Source of the DNA: Paractinoplanes bogorensis
GTDB taxonomy: Bacteria > Actinomycetota > Actinomycetes > Mycobacteriales > Micromonosporaceae
Length of the DNA stretch: 64,000 nucleotides
Assembly (NCBI RefSeq): GCF_018829635.1
Contig: NZ_JAHKKG010000010.1
Span: forward strand, 124,001-188,000
Reading direction: 5' to 3'
A model generated the notes under the pieces. The model did no database searches. It was given only the letters and a program-made list of their open reading frames with translations, and was not told the origin of the DNA. The translations under genes were made by a program, and so were the position numbers. Positions 17,177 to 25,395 of this stretch are shown here, piece by piece (positions within the stretch are counted from its first letter, which is position 1; every line of letters begins with the position of its first letter).

Positions 17177-17230
17177 CTATGAATTCCGGCCCGCCGGCAC
17201 TTCCCCGCGCCTACTCAACCCGTCTGAGTA
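17177..17230 (-). promoter_or_regulatory. Operator and -10-like element of the PaaK operon
   Basis: TACTCAACCCGTCTGAGTA at 17212-17230 is an inverted repeat with perfect 6-bp arms and a 7-base centre. On the minus strand it is followed after 28 bases by TTCATAG (17177-17183), with the GTG start of the PaaK-like gene 10 bases further on. It begins 7 bases before the stop side of the LuxR gene. The likely binder is that LuxR protein (inference). Confidence 0.65.
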
Positions 17231-17237
17231 CGCGACC

Positions 17238-17984
17238 TCAGACGGCCGGCACGAGAATGCCGGCCCGCTGTGCCGAGAGCACCGCGGTGAGCCGGTCGTT
17301 GGCCTCGAGCTTGCGATAGAGGTGCTCGAGGTGCTTGTGCACGGTGCGTTCCGAGATGGCCAGGCGGCGCCCGATCACCGCGGCCGAGTGACCGTCGGCG
17401 AGCAGGCTCAGCACCGCCCGCTCACGTCCGGTCAGCCGGGCCCCGCCGGCCATGGGAGCCAGCGCCCGGCTGCGTTCGAGCACGTCGGCTTGCCGGTAGA
17501 GCGAGCGCAGCAACGGCTGCAGCCGGCGTACCACCGCGAGATCGGCGTCGCCGAAATCACGGTCGCCGGCGGCCGCGACGAACGCCACGTGGGTGTGCGC
17601 GCCCAGGCGTACCGGCACCGCCAACCGGTCCTGGATGCCCTCGCGCCGCATCACCCGCCCCCAGTGGGCGCTCGATCGTGGCTCGCCGAAGCCGCCCGGC
17701 ACACGACTCCCGGCCTGCGGGCCCGGATCCCGGGTGCGCTCGAACCAGTTCACCAGCGGATCACGCCAGAGCGCACCGCTGCGGAGGAATTCGTCCAGAA
17801 GGGAAAGATCGACGATCGGCGGCCATACCCGGGCCCCGGCGGCGGCCGGTTGCGCCCAATTGAGCGATACCGCACGCGCCTTCAAAGTGCTGCGCAGAAG
17901 CTTCGCTATGCGTTCTGCCGGAAATGCGTCCGCCTGGTCCCCGGCGAGGTCGATCCAGGGGCCGTAGTCAACCTGTTCAACCAT
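17238..17984 (-). CDS. LuxR-family transcriptional regulator with N-terminal sensor domain
   Basis: 248 aa, ATG 17984 with ribosome site CGGAGG. The last about 65 residues are a LuxR helix-turn-helix: LTGRERAVLSLLADGHSAAV, IGRRLAISERTVHKHLEHLY and RKLEANDRLTAVL. Residues about 1-170 have a GAF- or PAS-like pattern (LAVPVRLGAHTHVAFVAAAG, DFGDADLAVVRRLQPLLRSL) and probably bind a ligand. No receiver Asp is evident, so it is not a classic response regulator. It is encoded just upstream of the PaaK operon on the same strand and is divergent from the caspase operon with about 200 bases between. It probably controls the palindromes at 17212 and 11689. Confidence 0.85.
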   Translation of the reverse strand: MVEQVDYGPWIDLAGDQADAFPAERIAKLLRSTLKARAVSLNWAQPAAAGARVWPPIVDLSLLDEFLRSGALWRDPLVNWFERTRDPGPQAGSRVPGGFGEPRSSAHWGRVMRREGIQDRLAVPVRLGAHTHVAFVAAAGDRDFGDADLAVVRRLQPLLRSLYRQADVLERSRALAPMAGGARLTGRERAVLSLLADGHSAAVIGRRLAISERTVHKHLEHLYRKLEANDRLTAVLSAQRAGILVPAV

Positions 17985-18187
17985 GATCCGACCTCCGTAC
18001 TACTGCGTATTTCCCGGCTCGCACACGGATGTTGAGATCGGTATCGAGAGGGGCCCGGAGAGGCACTCGTCCCCCGGCCTGCCCGGATTCAACCTAGCGC
18101 CGGCCCACTTGCTGTTCTGACGGATCAAAGACAACGCGAGTGGCCGGAACACGCCATTTCCGCACGGCCAGGAATTGAGGAGTCGCC
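17985..18187 (+). promoter_or_regulatory. Divergent promoter region between luxR and the caspase operon
   Basis: 203 bases with no gene. It must contain the promoter of the 14.6-kb operon starting at 18188, whose ribosome site is GAGGAG at about 18177. No copy of the TACTCA/TGAGTA palindrome was found here, so the LuxR protein may not control the operon directly. Confidence 0.4.
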
Positions 18188-20707
18188 ATGCGAGCGTTCG
18201 GGGGAAAACGGCCGGTGGTCGTGCTGTCCGGGTTCCCCCGTCCGCGCGGCTTCCTGGTCCACGATCTGCTCGGGGCGCCCGGGCCGCGTCCCGGGGTGCC
18301 GCTCGAGCAGCTGGACGTGCCCTGGACCAACGAGCTCGAACCGTCCCCGTCGACGATGTTCCACGATCCCAAGGACCGCACGGCCGACTACTTCCTGCCC
18401 GAGTACCGGCTGGCCGAGCGGCAGGTCGCCGGTGAAGTCCGGTACGAGATGGCGCTGCGCCCGGACGGTCCGGCCTGGCTGCTCAGCGTCGCGCTGCAGG
18501 CCCGCCGCCCGGCGTCCGCCCCCGAGACGTCACGGCCGTTGCCCCACCAGCCCGGCGTACGCCTGATCCACAGCCGGGCGGTGGACGGGGGCGGGACCGT
18601 CGACGAGGCACTCGACCTGACCGTGCGCACCACCGAGGACGGCTGCGTGGCCGTCGCCCCGATCGCCACCCTGGCCCTGCGCGATGCCGTGTTCCACGCC
18701 CTGACCAAGGCCGACAGCCGGCCTCGTCTGGTGGTGCAGAGATCCTTCGAGGCCGCCGTCCGGCTCGACCTGCCGCCGCCGGCACGCGAGGTCATCGACC
18801 TGCTCTCGCTGTCGCCTCGCGCGACCTGGAACGGCGCGCAGCTCACCGACCCCGGCGGCAACACCATCGACGGAGCCGACCTGCCGTTCAACGGCAACGA
18901 CGGTGACGACCGTGGCTTCGTCATCCTGACCGACGGCATGCCGATGGAGGACGGCACCCGGCGACGGGCGCTGCGCATGCACCCCAAATGGGTCACCAAC
19001 GGCACGATCAAGGGCTGGCACCCGGACGTGCCGCTGCCGCCCGGTGCCGTGTTCGAGGCCGAGGTCGGATTTGTCAACGGCGCCGTGCACACCGACGGGG
19101 TCGACTTCATCGTCTTCGAGCATCACACGCTGCCCGGCGGCGGCCGCACCTGGAACGAGCTGCTACGCCACCACAAGGGCTACACCCGGGCGCTCGATCC
19201 GATCCGGATCGACCTGAGCGGACTGGCCGGCACGGCCGTGGGCATCGAACTGCGGGTCGACGCGGGGCCCAGCTCGGCCCAGGACTGGGCGGCCTGGGTC
19301 GGCCCGCGCATCGTCGGCGCCGAGCCCGGAGCGGAGCCCGACCGGTATCTGGCCGGGCGCCACGACCTGCCCCAGCCCAATGTCTTCCCGGTGCCGTTCT
19401 TCGACCCGCAGCTGCACCCCGGCATCTTCACCGGCATCGGCGGCATCGGCGATCCCCCGCCGCTGACCCGGCACACGGTCGTCTTCCGCGGCACCCCGCA
19501 CCACTACTACGAGCAGAGCGATACGCCCGGTCGCTTCCTCTATCTGCCCGACGCGTTCAAGCTCGGGCGCCGGGCCACGGCGCCGTTCACGCCCTCGCTG
19601 CTGGTGAGCTTCACCGCGCCCGACGGCCTGGTCGAGAACGTGCAGGCCGAGCTGTCCTATGTGGCCTATCCGGTGGTCGACCCGGACCGGCTCGACGCGG
19701 CCGTGGCGGAGCTGCGGGCGCAGGTGCCGTTACTGCCGGCCGACGCCGAGGTGCGCTTCGACTGCCTGCGGGCCGACCCGGCTCGTCTCACCCTCCGCCT
19801 GGCCCTGCCCCGTCCCGGTGGCGGGGTGGTGCGCGAGGTGCGGCCCGGGGCCGTGGTCGCGCTCGATCGCGAGATCAACGACACCGTGACGCTCGACCGT
19901 ACCGGCTTCCAGTCCGTCTTCAACGCGCTGATGGGCGCCGGCACCTCGGCCCTGTTCGCGGGCGAGGTGCTGGTCGCCGTGGACCCTCAGGAGAGCCTCG
20001 TGGTGCCGCTCGTGGCGCGCATCGGCGACCTGGCCGGGGCGCTGTTCGAACAGACCCAGGAGGCCGCCGGGCCGGGCCGGGTGCGGGTCGTCCTGACCAA
20101 CCGGACCGAGAGTCCCGTACGCGTCCCGGCCCTTCCCGTCCGGCTCACCGCCCCCGGCTTCGACGTCGCGGCGGTCGTGAGCGAGGTGAGTCTGGACGGC
20201 GCCGGGGCAGAGTGGCCGGTCGAGGTCCCGCCCGAGTCGGCGCTCGCCTTCGTCGCGGCCGCCGAGGGCGCGACTCCCCCGGCCGGGCCGCTCACCGCGA
20301 CCTACGACCTCGACCAGGTGACGACCCGGCCCGACCGGCTGAAGGTGTTCGACGCCGTGATCGACCGGGCCGTCCCGCCCCCGCTGCGGCACGCACTGCG
20401 GGTGACCGTCTTCCGCGACGTCTTCGACGTTCACGCCGACCTGCGCCGCATCGTCGTCGACTTCTCGGCCGGCGAGTCGGTGGAGTTCGCCCGGACCGAC
20501 TTCCCGGCCGGGATCAGCGAGTCGACCCGCACGGCCACCCTGCCGGTGCCCCTGCGCGCCGTCATCGACCAGGGCGACAGCATCGGCGACTACCGTTACC
20601 GGGTCCGCGCCGTCGACAAGCTGGGCACCGTCCGGACATCCGGCTGGCTGGTCGTGACGTCGCCGCTCTTCCCCGACCTCGCCTCGATCGACGGACCGAC
20701 GCCGTGA
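18188..20707 (+). CDS. Giant beta-rich protein A (839 aa) of the caspase operon
   Basis: ATG 18188 follows GGAATTGAGGAG. There is no signal peptide or membrane segment, so it is likely cytoplasmic. Residues about 66-100 (DYFLPEYRLAERQV ... PAWLLSVALQ) resemble the shared module of the operon's other large proteins. A middle part of about 235-380 looks like an NPCBM-type beta sandwich: RGFVILTDGMPM, GAVFEAEVGFVNGAVHTDGV, then IDLSGLAGTAVGIELRVDAG and a DWAAWVGPRI ending. Around 435-600 a second copy of the shared module appears (HHYYEQSDTPGRFLYLPDAF, then LRAQVPLLPADAEVRF and VTLDRTGFQSVFNALM). The C-terminus has further beta modules. It is the first gene of the operon and overlaps the next by GTGA. 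Function unknown. Confidence 0.75.
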   Translation: MRAFGGKRPVVVLSGFPRPRGFLVHDLLGAPGPRPGVPLEQLDVPWTNELEPSPSTMFHDPKDRTADYFLPEYRLAERQVAGEVRYEMALRPDGPAWLLSVALQARRPASAPETSRPLPHQPGVRLIHSRAVDGGGTVDEALDLTVRTTEDGCVAVAPIATLALRDAVFHALTKADSRPRLVVQRSFEAAVRLDLPPPAREVIDLLSLSPRATWNGAQLTDPGGNTIDGADLPFNGNDGDDRGFVILTDGMPMEDGTRRRALRMHPKWVTNGTIKGWHPDVPLPPGAVFEAEVGFVNGAVHTDGVDFIVFEHHTLPGGGRTWNELLRHHKGYTRALDPIRIDLSGLAGTAVGIELRVDAGPSSAQDWAAWVGPRIVGAEPGAEPDRYLAGRHDLPQPNVFPVPFFDPQLHPGIFTGIGGIGDPPPLTRHTVVFRGTPHHYYEQSDTPGRFLYLPDAFKLGRRATAPFTPSLLVSFTAPDGLVENVQAELSYVAYPVVDPDRLDAAVAELRAQVPLLPADAEVRFDCLRADPARLTLRLALPRPGGGVVREVRPGAVVALDREINDTVTLDRTGFQSVFNALMGAGTSALFAGEVLVAVDPQESLVVPLVARIGDLAGALFEQTQEAAGPGRVRVVLTNRTESPVRVPALPVRLTAPGFDVAAVVSEVSLDGAGAEWPVEVPPESALAFVAAAEGATPPAGPLTATYDLDQVTTRPDRLKVFDAVIDRAVPPPLRHALRVTVFRDVFDVHADLRRIVVDFSAGESVEFARTDFPAGISESTRTATLPVPLRAVIDQGDSIGDYRYRVRAVDKLGTVRTSGWLVVTSPLFPDLASIDGPTP

Positions 20708-23148
20708 CCGCCCGGCCCGACGCCGGTCACCCGGTCCACGGCGACGGTGTGACGCTCTATCCGCCGGCCGGCGGTGTCGGGGCGTACACCGCCGTGCCCG
20801 ACCGGCTGGCCCTCGAGCCGACCGCCGACGGGCGGCCCGACCTGACCCTCGAGGTGGTCCGCAGCGTCGGCGCCGGGCTGATCCTGCACTACGGCGTGCT
20901 CGGCTTCCGGGTCTCGGCGGGCGCCGATCTCGACCGGGCCGCAGCCGGCGCCGCCGGGCCGGTCCGCCCCGCGGCCTGGACCGACGGGGCGATCCGGTTC
21001 GCCGTGCCGGGCCGGCTGGTGTCGCCCGGACAGGCGCTGACCGGCGACGGGCGAGGTGGCCTGCGCTGCACCCAGTGGATCGGTGCGGACGCCGCCGGTC
21101 TGCTCGACGGCATGCTGACGGCCGGGGTCCTGGCGCTCGACGTCCGGGCCGAGCTCGAGATGACGGCCGTGCCACCGCGGGTGCCGGCGACGGTCCGCTT
21201 CGTGCCGGCGCGCCTGCTGGCGGCCCTCGGCCCGGGACCGCACCCGTGGGCCGGGCTGGGCGCGGGTCTGATGACGGTGGACGGCGACCCGGGCGATGGG
21301 GACGACTTCGACCTCGCGGTGGCCGCTCGCCTGCGGGCCACGTACGGGTCGTTCGCCGTCGACCCGGACGCGTTCGGCCGGTCCAGCCTGACCCTGCGTC
21401 CGCCCGGCGCCGGGGACGAGGCCGAGGTGGAGTGGGATCTGCGGGCCGAGATCGCCGCGCCGTTCCCGGTCGTGCTGGCCCTCGACGCCGGCGCGGCGCT
21501 GGACGAGCCGCTCCGCACGTTCGGCCCCGACGCGTTCCGGCGCTTCGTCGACGTGCCGCCGGTGCCGACCGGGTTCCGTCCGGTCTCGGTCGTCGGCAAC
21601 CTGCCCGGCCCGCGCGACGGCGCCGTGCTCGGCGTACGTCTGCGCAAGCCGCCCGGGCCCGGCCGTCCGGCCGCCATCGACGAGTTCGTCCCGCTGTCGG
21701 CGCCGGACGACCGCGGCCGCGTGCTGCTGCGTCTGTCGCCCACCGAGTCGCCCGAGGTCGAGGTCAGCACCGTCGTCCACCTGCGCGACCGGCCCGGCGC
21801 CGCGATCGAGGGCCCGGCCCGGACCACCGCCGCCCCGGCCGTGCTGGTCGGCCCGGCCGACTTCGGGGTCCGGTTCCGGAGCGTGGCGGCCGAGCCCGCG
21901 TTGCTCGACCTGGCCGTGCTCACCGTGACGCTGGCGTGGGAGGACCCGGACGGGCCGGGATCGTGGTCGGCCGAACTCGATCCCGCCCGCCCCGGTCGCA
22001 CCCTCGTGCTGCCGATCGGGGCCACCGTCGCCCGGGCCGTCGTGACCGCTACCGGCCCCGACGGGCGTACGGCCCGGATCGACCTGCCCGAACCGGGCCC
22101 GATCGCACGCTTCCACTTCCCGTTCCACGGCGCCAACGCGGTGCCGGTGCGCTGCCTGGTCCCGGCCGGGGTCTCGCTGATCGCCGCCGAGTTCCAGCCC
22201 GAGGGGTCCACCGGCACGACCCGGCTCACCTTCACGGCCGACCGCCCCGAGGCGATCTTCCGCTGGTTCAACGGCTCGGTCTTCGCCACCGGCTACCGCT
22301 TCCGGGTGCTCGACCGGACCGGCGCACCCGGGCCCTGGTCGTCGATCCGTCCGCCGGGCGAGCCGGTCGAGATCGACGTCCTCGAGGTCTCCGGGGTGCG
22401 CTTCCACCTCGATCCCGGCAACCCCGCCCGGGTCTGGTGGGAACCCGGACCACCGGACGCCGTCCGTACCCGCGGCAAGCCCCAGATCTTCCTCACCGAA
22501 CTGCCCGGCCGGGTCGCGGTGCAGGTGGCCGCGTGCCTGCCGCCGACCGCGGACGAGCTCGAACAGCTGCGTCCGGCCGTGGCCGCCCGGCTCGGCCTGG
22601 CCGGCCCCGGCCTGCTGCAGCTCGCCCCGCCGCCGGGCCGGGCCGGGCCGGCCGAGTTGCGGCTGCCCGCCGACGACCAGGTCCTCGCGTCGGCGCCGCC
22701 GTCGTCCACGCCCCCGTACAAGGTGCTGCTCGCGGCGACCGTGGACGGCAAGGCGGCCGACCGGGTGCGGGCCGCGATCGCCGGGGAACGCGGGCAGCTC
22801 GAGGTGACCTGCCATTTCGCGTACGAGCGCGAGACCACGGTCACGGCGACGTGCGCGGGGGACGTCGCCGGGGTGGTGGCCACGCCCGTCGAGGACGCCG
22901 AGGCCGAGGTGCGCCGGCTGATCGACGCCGGCGTGCTGACCCTGACCTGCACCGCCGCACCCCTGGCGGCACCGCCCGAGGTGGTCGTCCACAACACCGA
23001 CCGGGTCGTGACCGCGGCCGCGGCCGCGTTGCGCGAGGTGGCCGCCGCGCCGAGACGGATCAGCGCCGTCGTGACCGAGGTCGTCCCGGTGACCCTCGGC
23101 GTCGACCTGCACGCCGACGTCGCCGGCTGGACAACGCCCACACCCTGA
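20704..23148 (+). CDS. Giant beta-rich protein B (814 aa) of the caspase operon
   Basis: GTG 20704 overlaps the stop of protein A, indicating coupled translation. The N-terminus (GVTLYPPAGGVGAYTAVPDR, then LALEPTADGRPDLTLEVV) and a C-terminal half with NPARVWWEPGPPDAVRTRGK, PQIFLTEL and LPPTADELEQLRPAVAARLG are two more versions of the module found in the other large proteins. Between them lie strand-rich segments such as VEVSTVVHLRDRPG and FHFPFHGANAVPVRCLVPAG. No catalytic motif, signal peptide or membrane segment is visible. It is Pro/Arg/Asp rich and of normal codon bias. It probably forms a structural or binding partner of the other operon products. Confidence 0.75.
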   Translation: MTARPDAGHPVHGDGVTLYPPAGGVGAYTAVPDRLALEPTADGRPDLTLEVVRSVGAGLILHYGVLGFRVSAGADLDRAAAGAAGPVRPAAWTDGAIRFAVPGRLVSPGQALTGDGRGGLRCTQWIGADAAGLLDGMLTAGVLALDVRAELEMTAVPPRVPATVRFVPARLLAALGPGPHPWAGLGAGLMTVDGDPGDGDDFDLAVAARLRATYGSFAVDPDAFGRSSLTLRPPGAGDEAEVEWDLRAEIAAPFPVVLALDAGAALDEPLRTFGPDAFRRFVDVPPVPTGFRPVSVVGNLPGPRDGAVLGVRLRKPPGPGRPAAIDEFVPLSAPDDRGRVLLRLSPTESPEVEVSTVVHLRDRPGAAIEGPARTTAAPAVLVGPADFGVRFRSVAAEPALLDLAVLTVTLAWEDPDGPGSWSAELDPARPGRTLVLPIGATVARAVVTATGPDGRTARIDLPEPGPIARFHFPFHGANAVPVRCLVPAGVSLIAAEFQPEGSTGTTRLTFTADRPEAIFRWFNGSVFATGYRFRVLDRTGAPGPWSSIRPPGEPVEIDVLEVSGVRFHLDPGNPARVWWEPGPPDAVRTRGKPQIFLTELPGRVAVQVAACLPPTADELEQLRPAVAARLGLAGPGLLQLAPPPGRAGPAELRLPADDQVLASAPPSSTPPYKVLLAATVDGKAADRVRAAIAGERGQLEVTCHFAYERETTVTATCAGDVAGVVATPVEDAEAEVRRLIDAGVLTLTCTAAPLAAPPEVVVHNTDRVVTAAAAALREVAAAPRRISAVVTEVVPVTLGVDLHADVAGWTTPTP

Positions 23149-23160
23149 CAGGAGACCCTC

Positions 23161-25386
23161 GTGCTCGAGTCCTTCCGTACCCAGGTGATGCACAACGCGA
23201 CCGTGTTCGGCGACGACGAACCCGACCTGTGGCACGTCTTCCACCTGCGGCCCAACGAGCCGACGTGGCGGGTCGACGACCGTGGCATCCCCCGGGTGCG
23301 CTTCTTCTTCTATCGCACCCGGGTCGACCGGCCGGACGGCTTCAAGGGCGGATATCTGGTCTGCGACACCGAGTTCTATGTGCCCGACGACAAACGAGCG
23401 CTGATCACGGCGGCCCTGCAGACCCAGGTCGATGCGATCGCGCAGACCCGCGGTGTGCCGTCCCGGCCGGTGCAGTTGCGGGACATCGCGTTGACCGACG
23501 CCACCTGCCAGGCCAATCTGATCGGCGCGGACAACACCTTCTTCGAGCGGATCACCAACCCGGGCCGCCCGTCGCGGTTCGGCCGGCGGGTCTCGTCCTG
23601 GAGCTTCGAGATCAGCGAGCACGGCGCCGCGGTGGTCAACGCCGCCCTGCGCGGCGACGGCGCGAGCCTGTTCCAGATCGTCTACAACGTGCGCTGGTTC
23701 GGCGCGCTGCCACCGCTGACCGTCACGGCGTCGTTCGACGCGGCCAAGTTCTACACGTTCACCGAGGACATCGACGCCGAGTGGCACTTCTGGGCCGAGG
23801 ACAAGTACCGCCGCAGCGTCAGTTCCCGGCTCGAACAATCGGAGAGCACGAAGATCGTCATCCACCGCGAGGGTCTCCCGCGCAACGACGAGAACGACAA
23901 GGCGGTCGAAAAGGTCAAGGAGTGGGCGCAGAAGAGTCTCGAGGACACCATCGGCCGGCGCATGGTGCTGCAGATGGCTCCGCCGTCCGACGGCGATCGC
24001 AAGCCCCCGGACGGCATCGAGGACTCGCACCTCGACTTCCATCAGAGCCAGGTCGACTCGTTCACGATCAACTACACCGAGAAGGCGACCGTCGAGGAGC
24101 TGGACACGGTGCCCAGCACTCTGCCCGCGCTCAGCGCCCTGGTCGACGCGAACGGCCAGGCCATCGATCCGGACAAGTTCATCGATCTGATCGACGCCAA
24201 CCACGAGTTCTTCCGGACCGTCCGGGTCAACGTGCAGATGGGCACCGATTTCTCGGACCTGCCGGTGCACTCGGTCGAGGCGCGGCTCGACTACGCCGGC
24301 GAGCCGATGCTGCTGATCGACTCGGACGGACCGGCCGGCGACATCGACGGCGAGTACCGGTTCACCGGCACCGACGAGGTGGCCCGGTTCATCGCCCCGC
24401 TCGCTCCCGGCGTGAAGACCTACGACTTCAGCTACAAGGTCAACTATCGCGGGGGCGGTGTACCGTTCGAGACCCGGCCGACCCCGATGCCGTTGTCCGA
24501 CGCCATCCAGACCATCGAGGTCTCCGACGCCGGCATCCTCGACATCGCCGTGATCGCCGGCGACATCGACTTCACCCAGGTGGCGAGCGTCCGGGTGACC
24601 CTGCGCTACGCCGACCCGGCGGCCGGCGTGGCCGCCTTCGAGAACGCGTTCGAGATCGACCGCGAGCACCGCTTGCACCGGTGGCAGCGGGTGATCTCGG
24701 CGACCCGCAACCAGCCCTACTTCTACCGGGTGAAGTTCACCCTGGCCGACGGCCGCGAATTCGTCACCAAGGAGAAGGACGGCACGACCGACGAGCTCTA
24801 CATCGACGACGTTTTCGTCAACCGCCGGGTCAGCGTGCGGGCGCGCGGCGACCTGACCCACGACGTCGACCAGATCCACCTCGACCTGACCTACCGCGAC
24901 GAGGCCGACGACTACGTCGTCACCCGCTCGGTGGCGCTCAACGCCGGCAACCCGTTCTTCGACTGGATCTTCCCGGTGATCACCGGGGCCGACGGGGTCC
25001 TGAGCTACACCGGCCTGATCGTCTTCCGCAGCGGGCGCGAGGAGGAGATCGCCGATCCCCGGGTCGCCGTGTCGACGATCACCGTGGGCCCGCCGCCGCC
25101 CGGCGAGCTCGAGGTCGAGGTGATCCCCGACTGGCTCGACTTCCCCCTGCTGCGACTGGTGACGGTCGAGCTGAAGTACGACGACGACGACAACGGCATC
25201 CACCAGCACAAGACCTTCGTGTTCCGCGGCAACAGCGCCTCGCAGACGTTCCACACCGAGATCAGGAACGAGAGCCGGCGCGAGTACACCTGGACCGCGG
25301 ACTACTTCTTCACCGGCGGCGGCCGGAAGACGGTCGGCCCCAAGACCGACGAGACCCGTACCGCCCTCGTCCTCGAGATGCCCTGA
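23161..25386 (+). CDS. Giant beta-rich protein C (741 aa) of the caspase operon
   Basis: GTG 23161 with AGGAGA upstream. The N-terminal about 200 residues carry the shared module: DLWHVFHLRPNEPTWRVDDR, then an SFEISEHGAAVVNAALRGDG segment followed by IVYNVRWFGALPPLTVTASF. A charged helical segment follows (NDENDKAVEKVKEWAQKSLE). The second half is a series of about 95-residue Ig-like repeats, each with a V-V-L-Y-D start, a W in the middle and Y-Y/F-V strands (ASVRVTLRYADP, QIHLDLTYRDEADDY, LVTVELKYDDDDNG). There is no export signal. Proteins C, D and E are clear paralogues. Role unknown; binding or scaffold function is an inference. Confidence 0.75.
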   Translation: MLESFRTQVMHNATVFGDDEPDLWHVFHLRPNEPTWRVDDRGIPRVRFFFYRTRVDRPDGFKGGYLVCDTEFYVPDDKRALITAALQTQVDAIAQTRGVPSRPVQLRDIALTDATCQANLIGADNTFFERITNPGRPSRFGRRVSSWSFEISEHGAAVVNAALRGDGASLFQIVYNVRWFGALPPLTVTASFDAAKFYTFTEDIDAEWHFWAEDKYRRSVSSRLEQSESTKIVIHREGLPRNDENDKAVEKVKEWAQKSLEDTIGRRMVLQMAPPSDGDRKPPDGIEDSHLDFHQSQVDSFTINYTEKATVEELDTVPSTLPALSALVDANGQAIDPDKFIDLIDANHEFFRTVRVNVQMGTDFSDLPVHSVEARLDYAGEPMLLIDSDGPAGDIDGEYRFTGTDEVARFIAPLAPGVKTYDFSYKVNYRGGGVPFETRPTPMPLSDAIQTIEVSDAGILDIAVIAGDIDFTQVASVRVTLRYADPAAGVAAFENAFEIDREHRLHRWQRVISATRNQPYFYRVKFTLADGREFVTKEKDGTTDELYIDDVFVNRRVSVRARGDLTHDVDQIHLDLTYRDEADDYVVTRSVALNAGNPFFDWIFPVITGADGVLSYTGLIVFRSGREEEIADPRVAVSTITVGPPPPGELEVEVIPDWLDFPLLRLVTVELKYDDDDNGIHQHKTFVFRGNSASQTFHTEIRNESRREYTWTADYFFTGGGRKTVGPKTDETRTALVLEMP

Positions 25387-25395
25387 GGTGGTTCC

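Noticed and set aside
20596..25254. A 1552-codon open frame on the minus strand opposite genes B and C
   Set aside because: It is antisense to real genes, rich in Arg, Gly, Val and His, and has no recognisable domain. Long antisense frames are common at this GC content.
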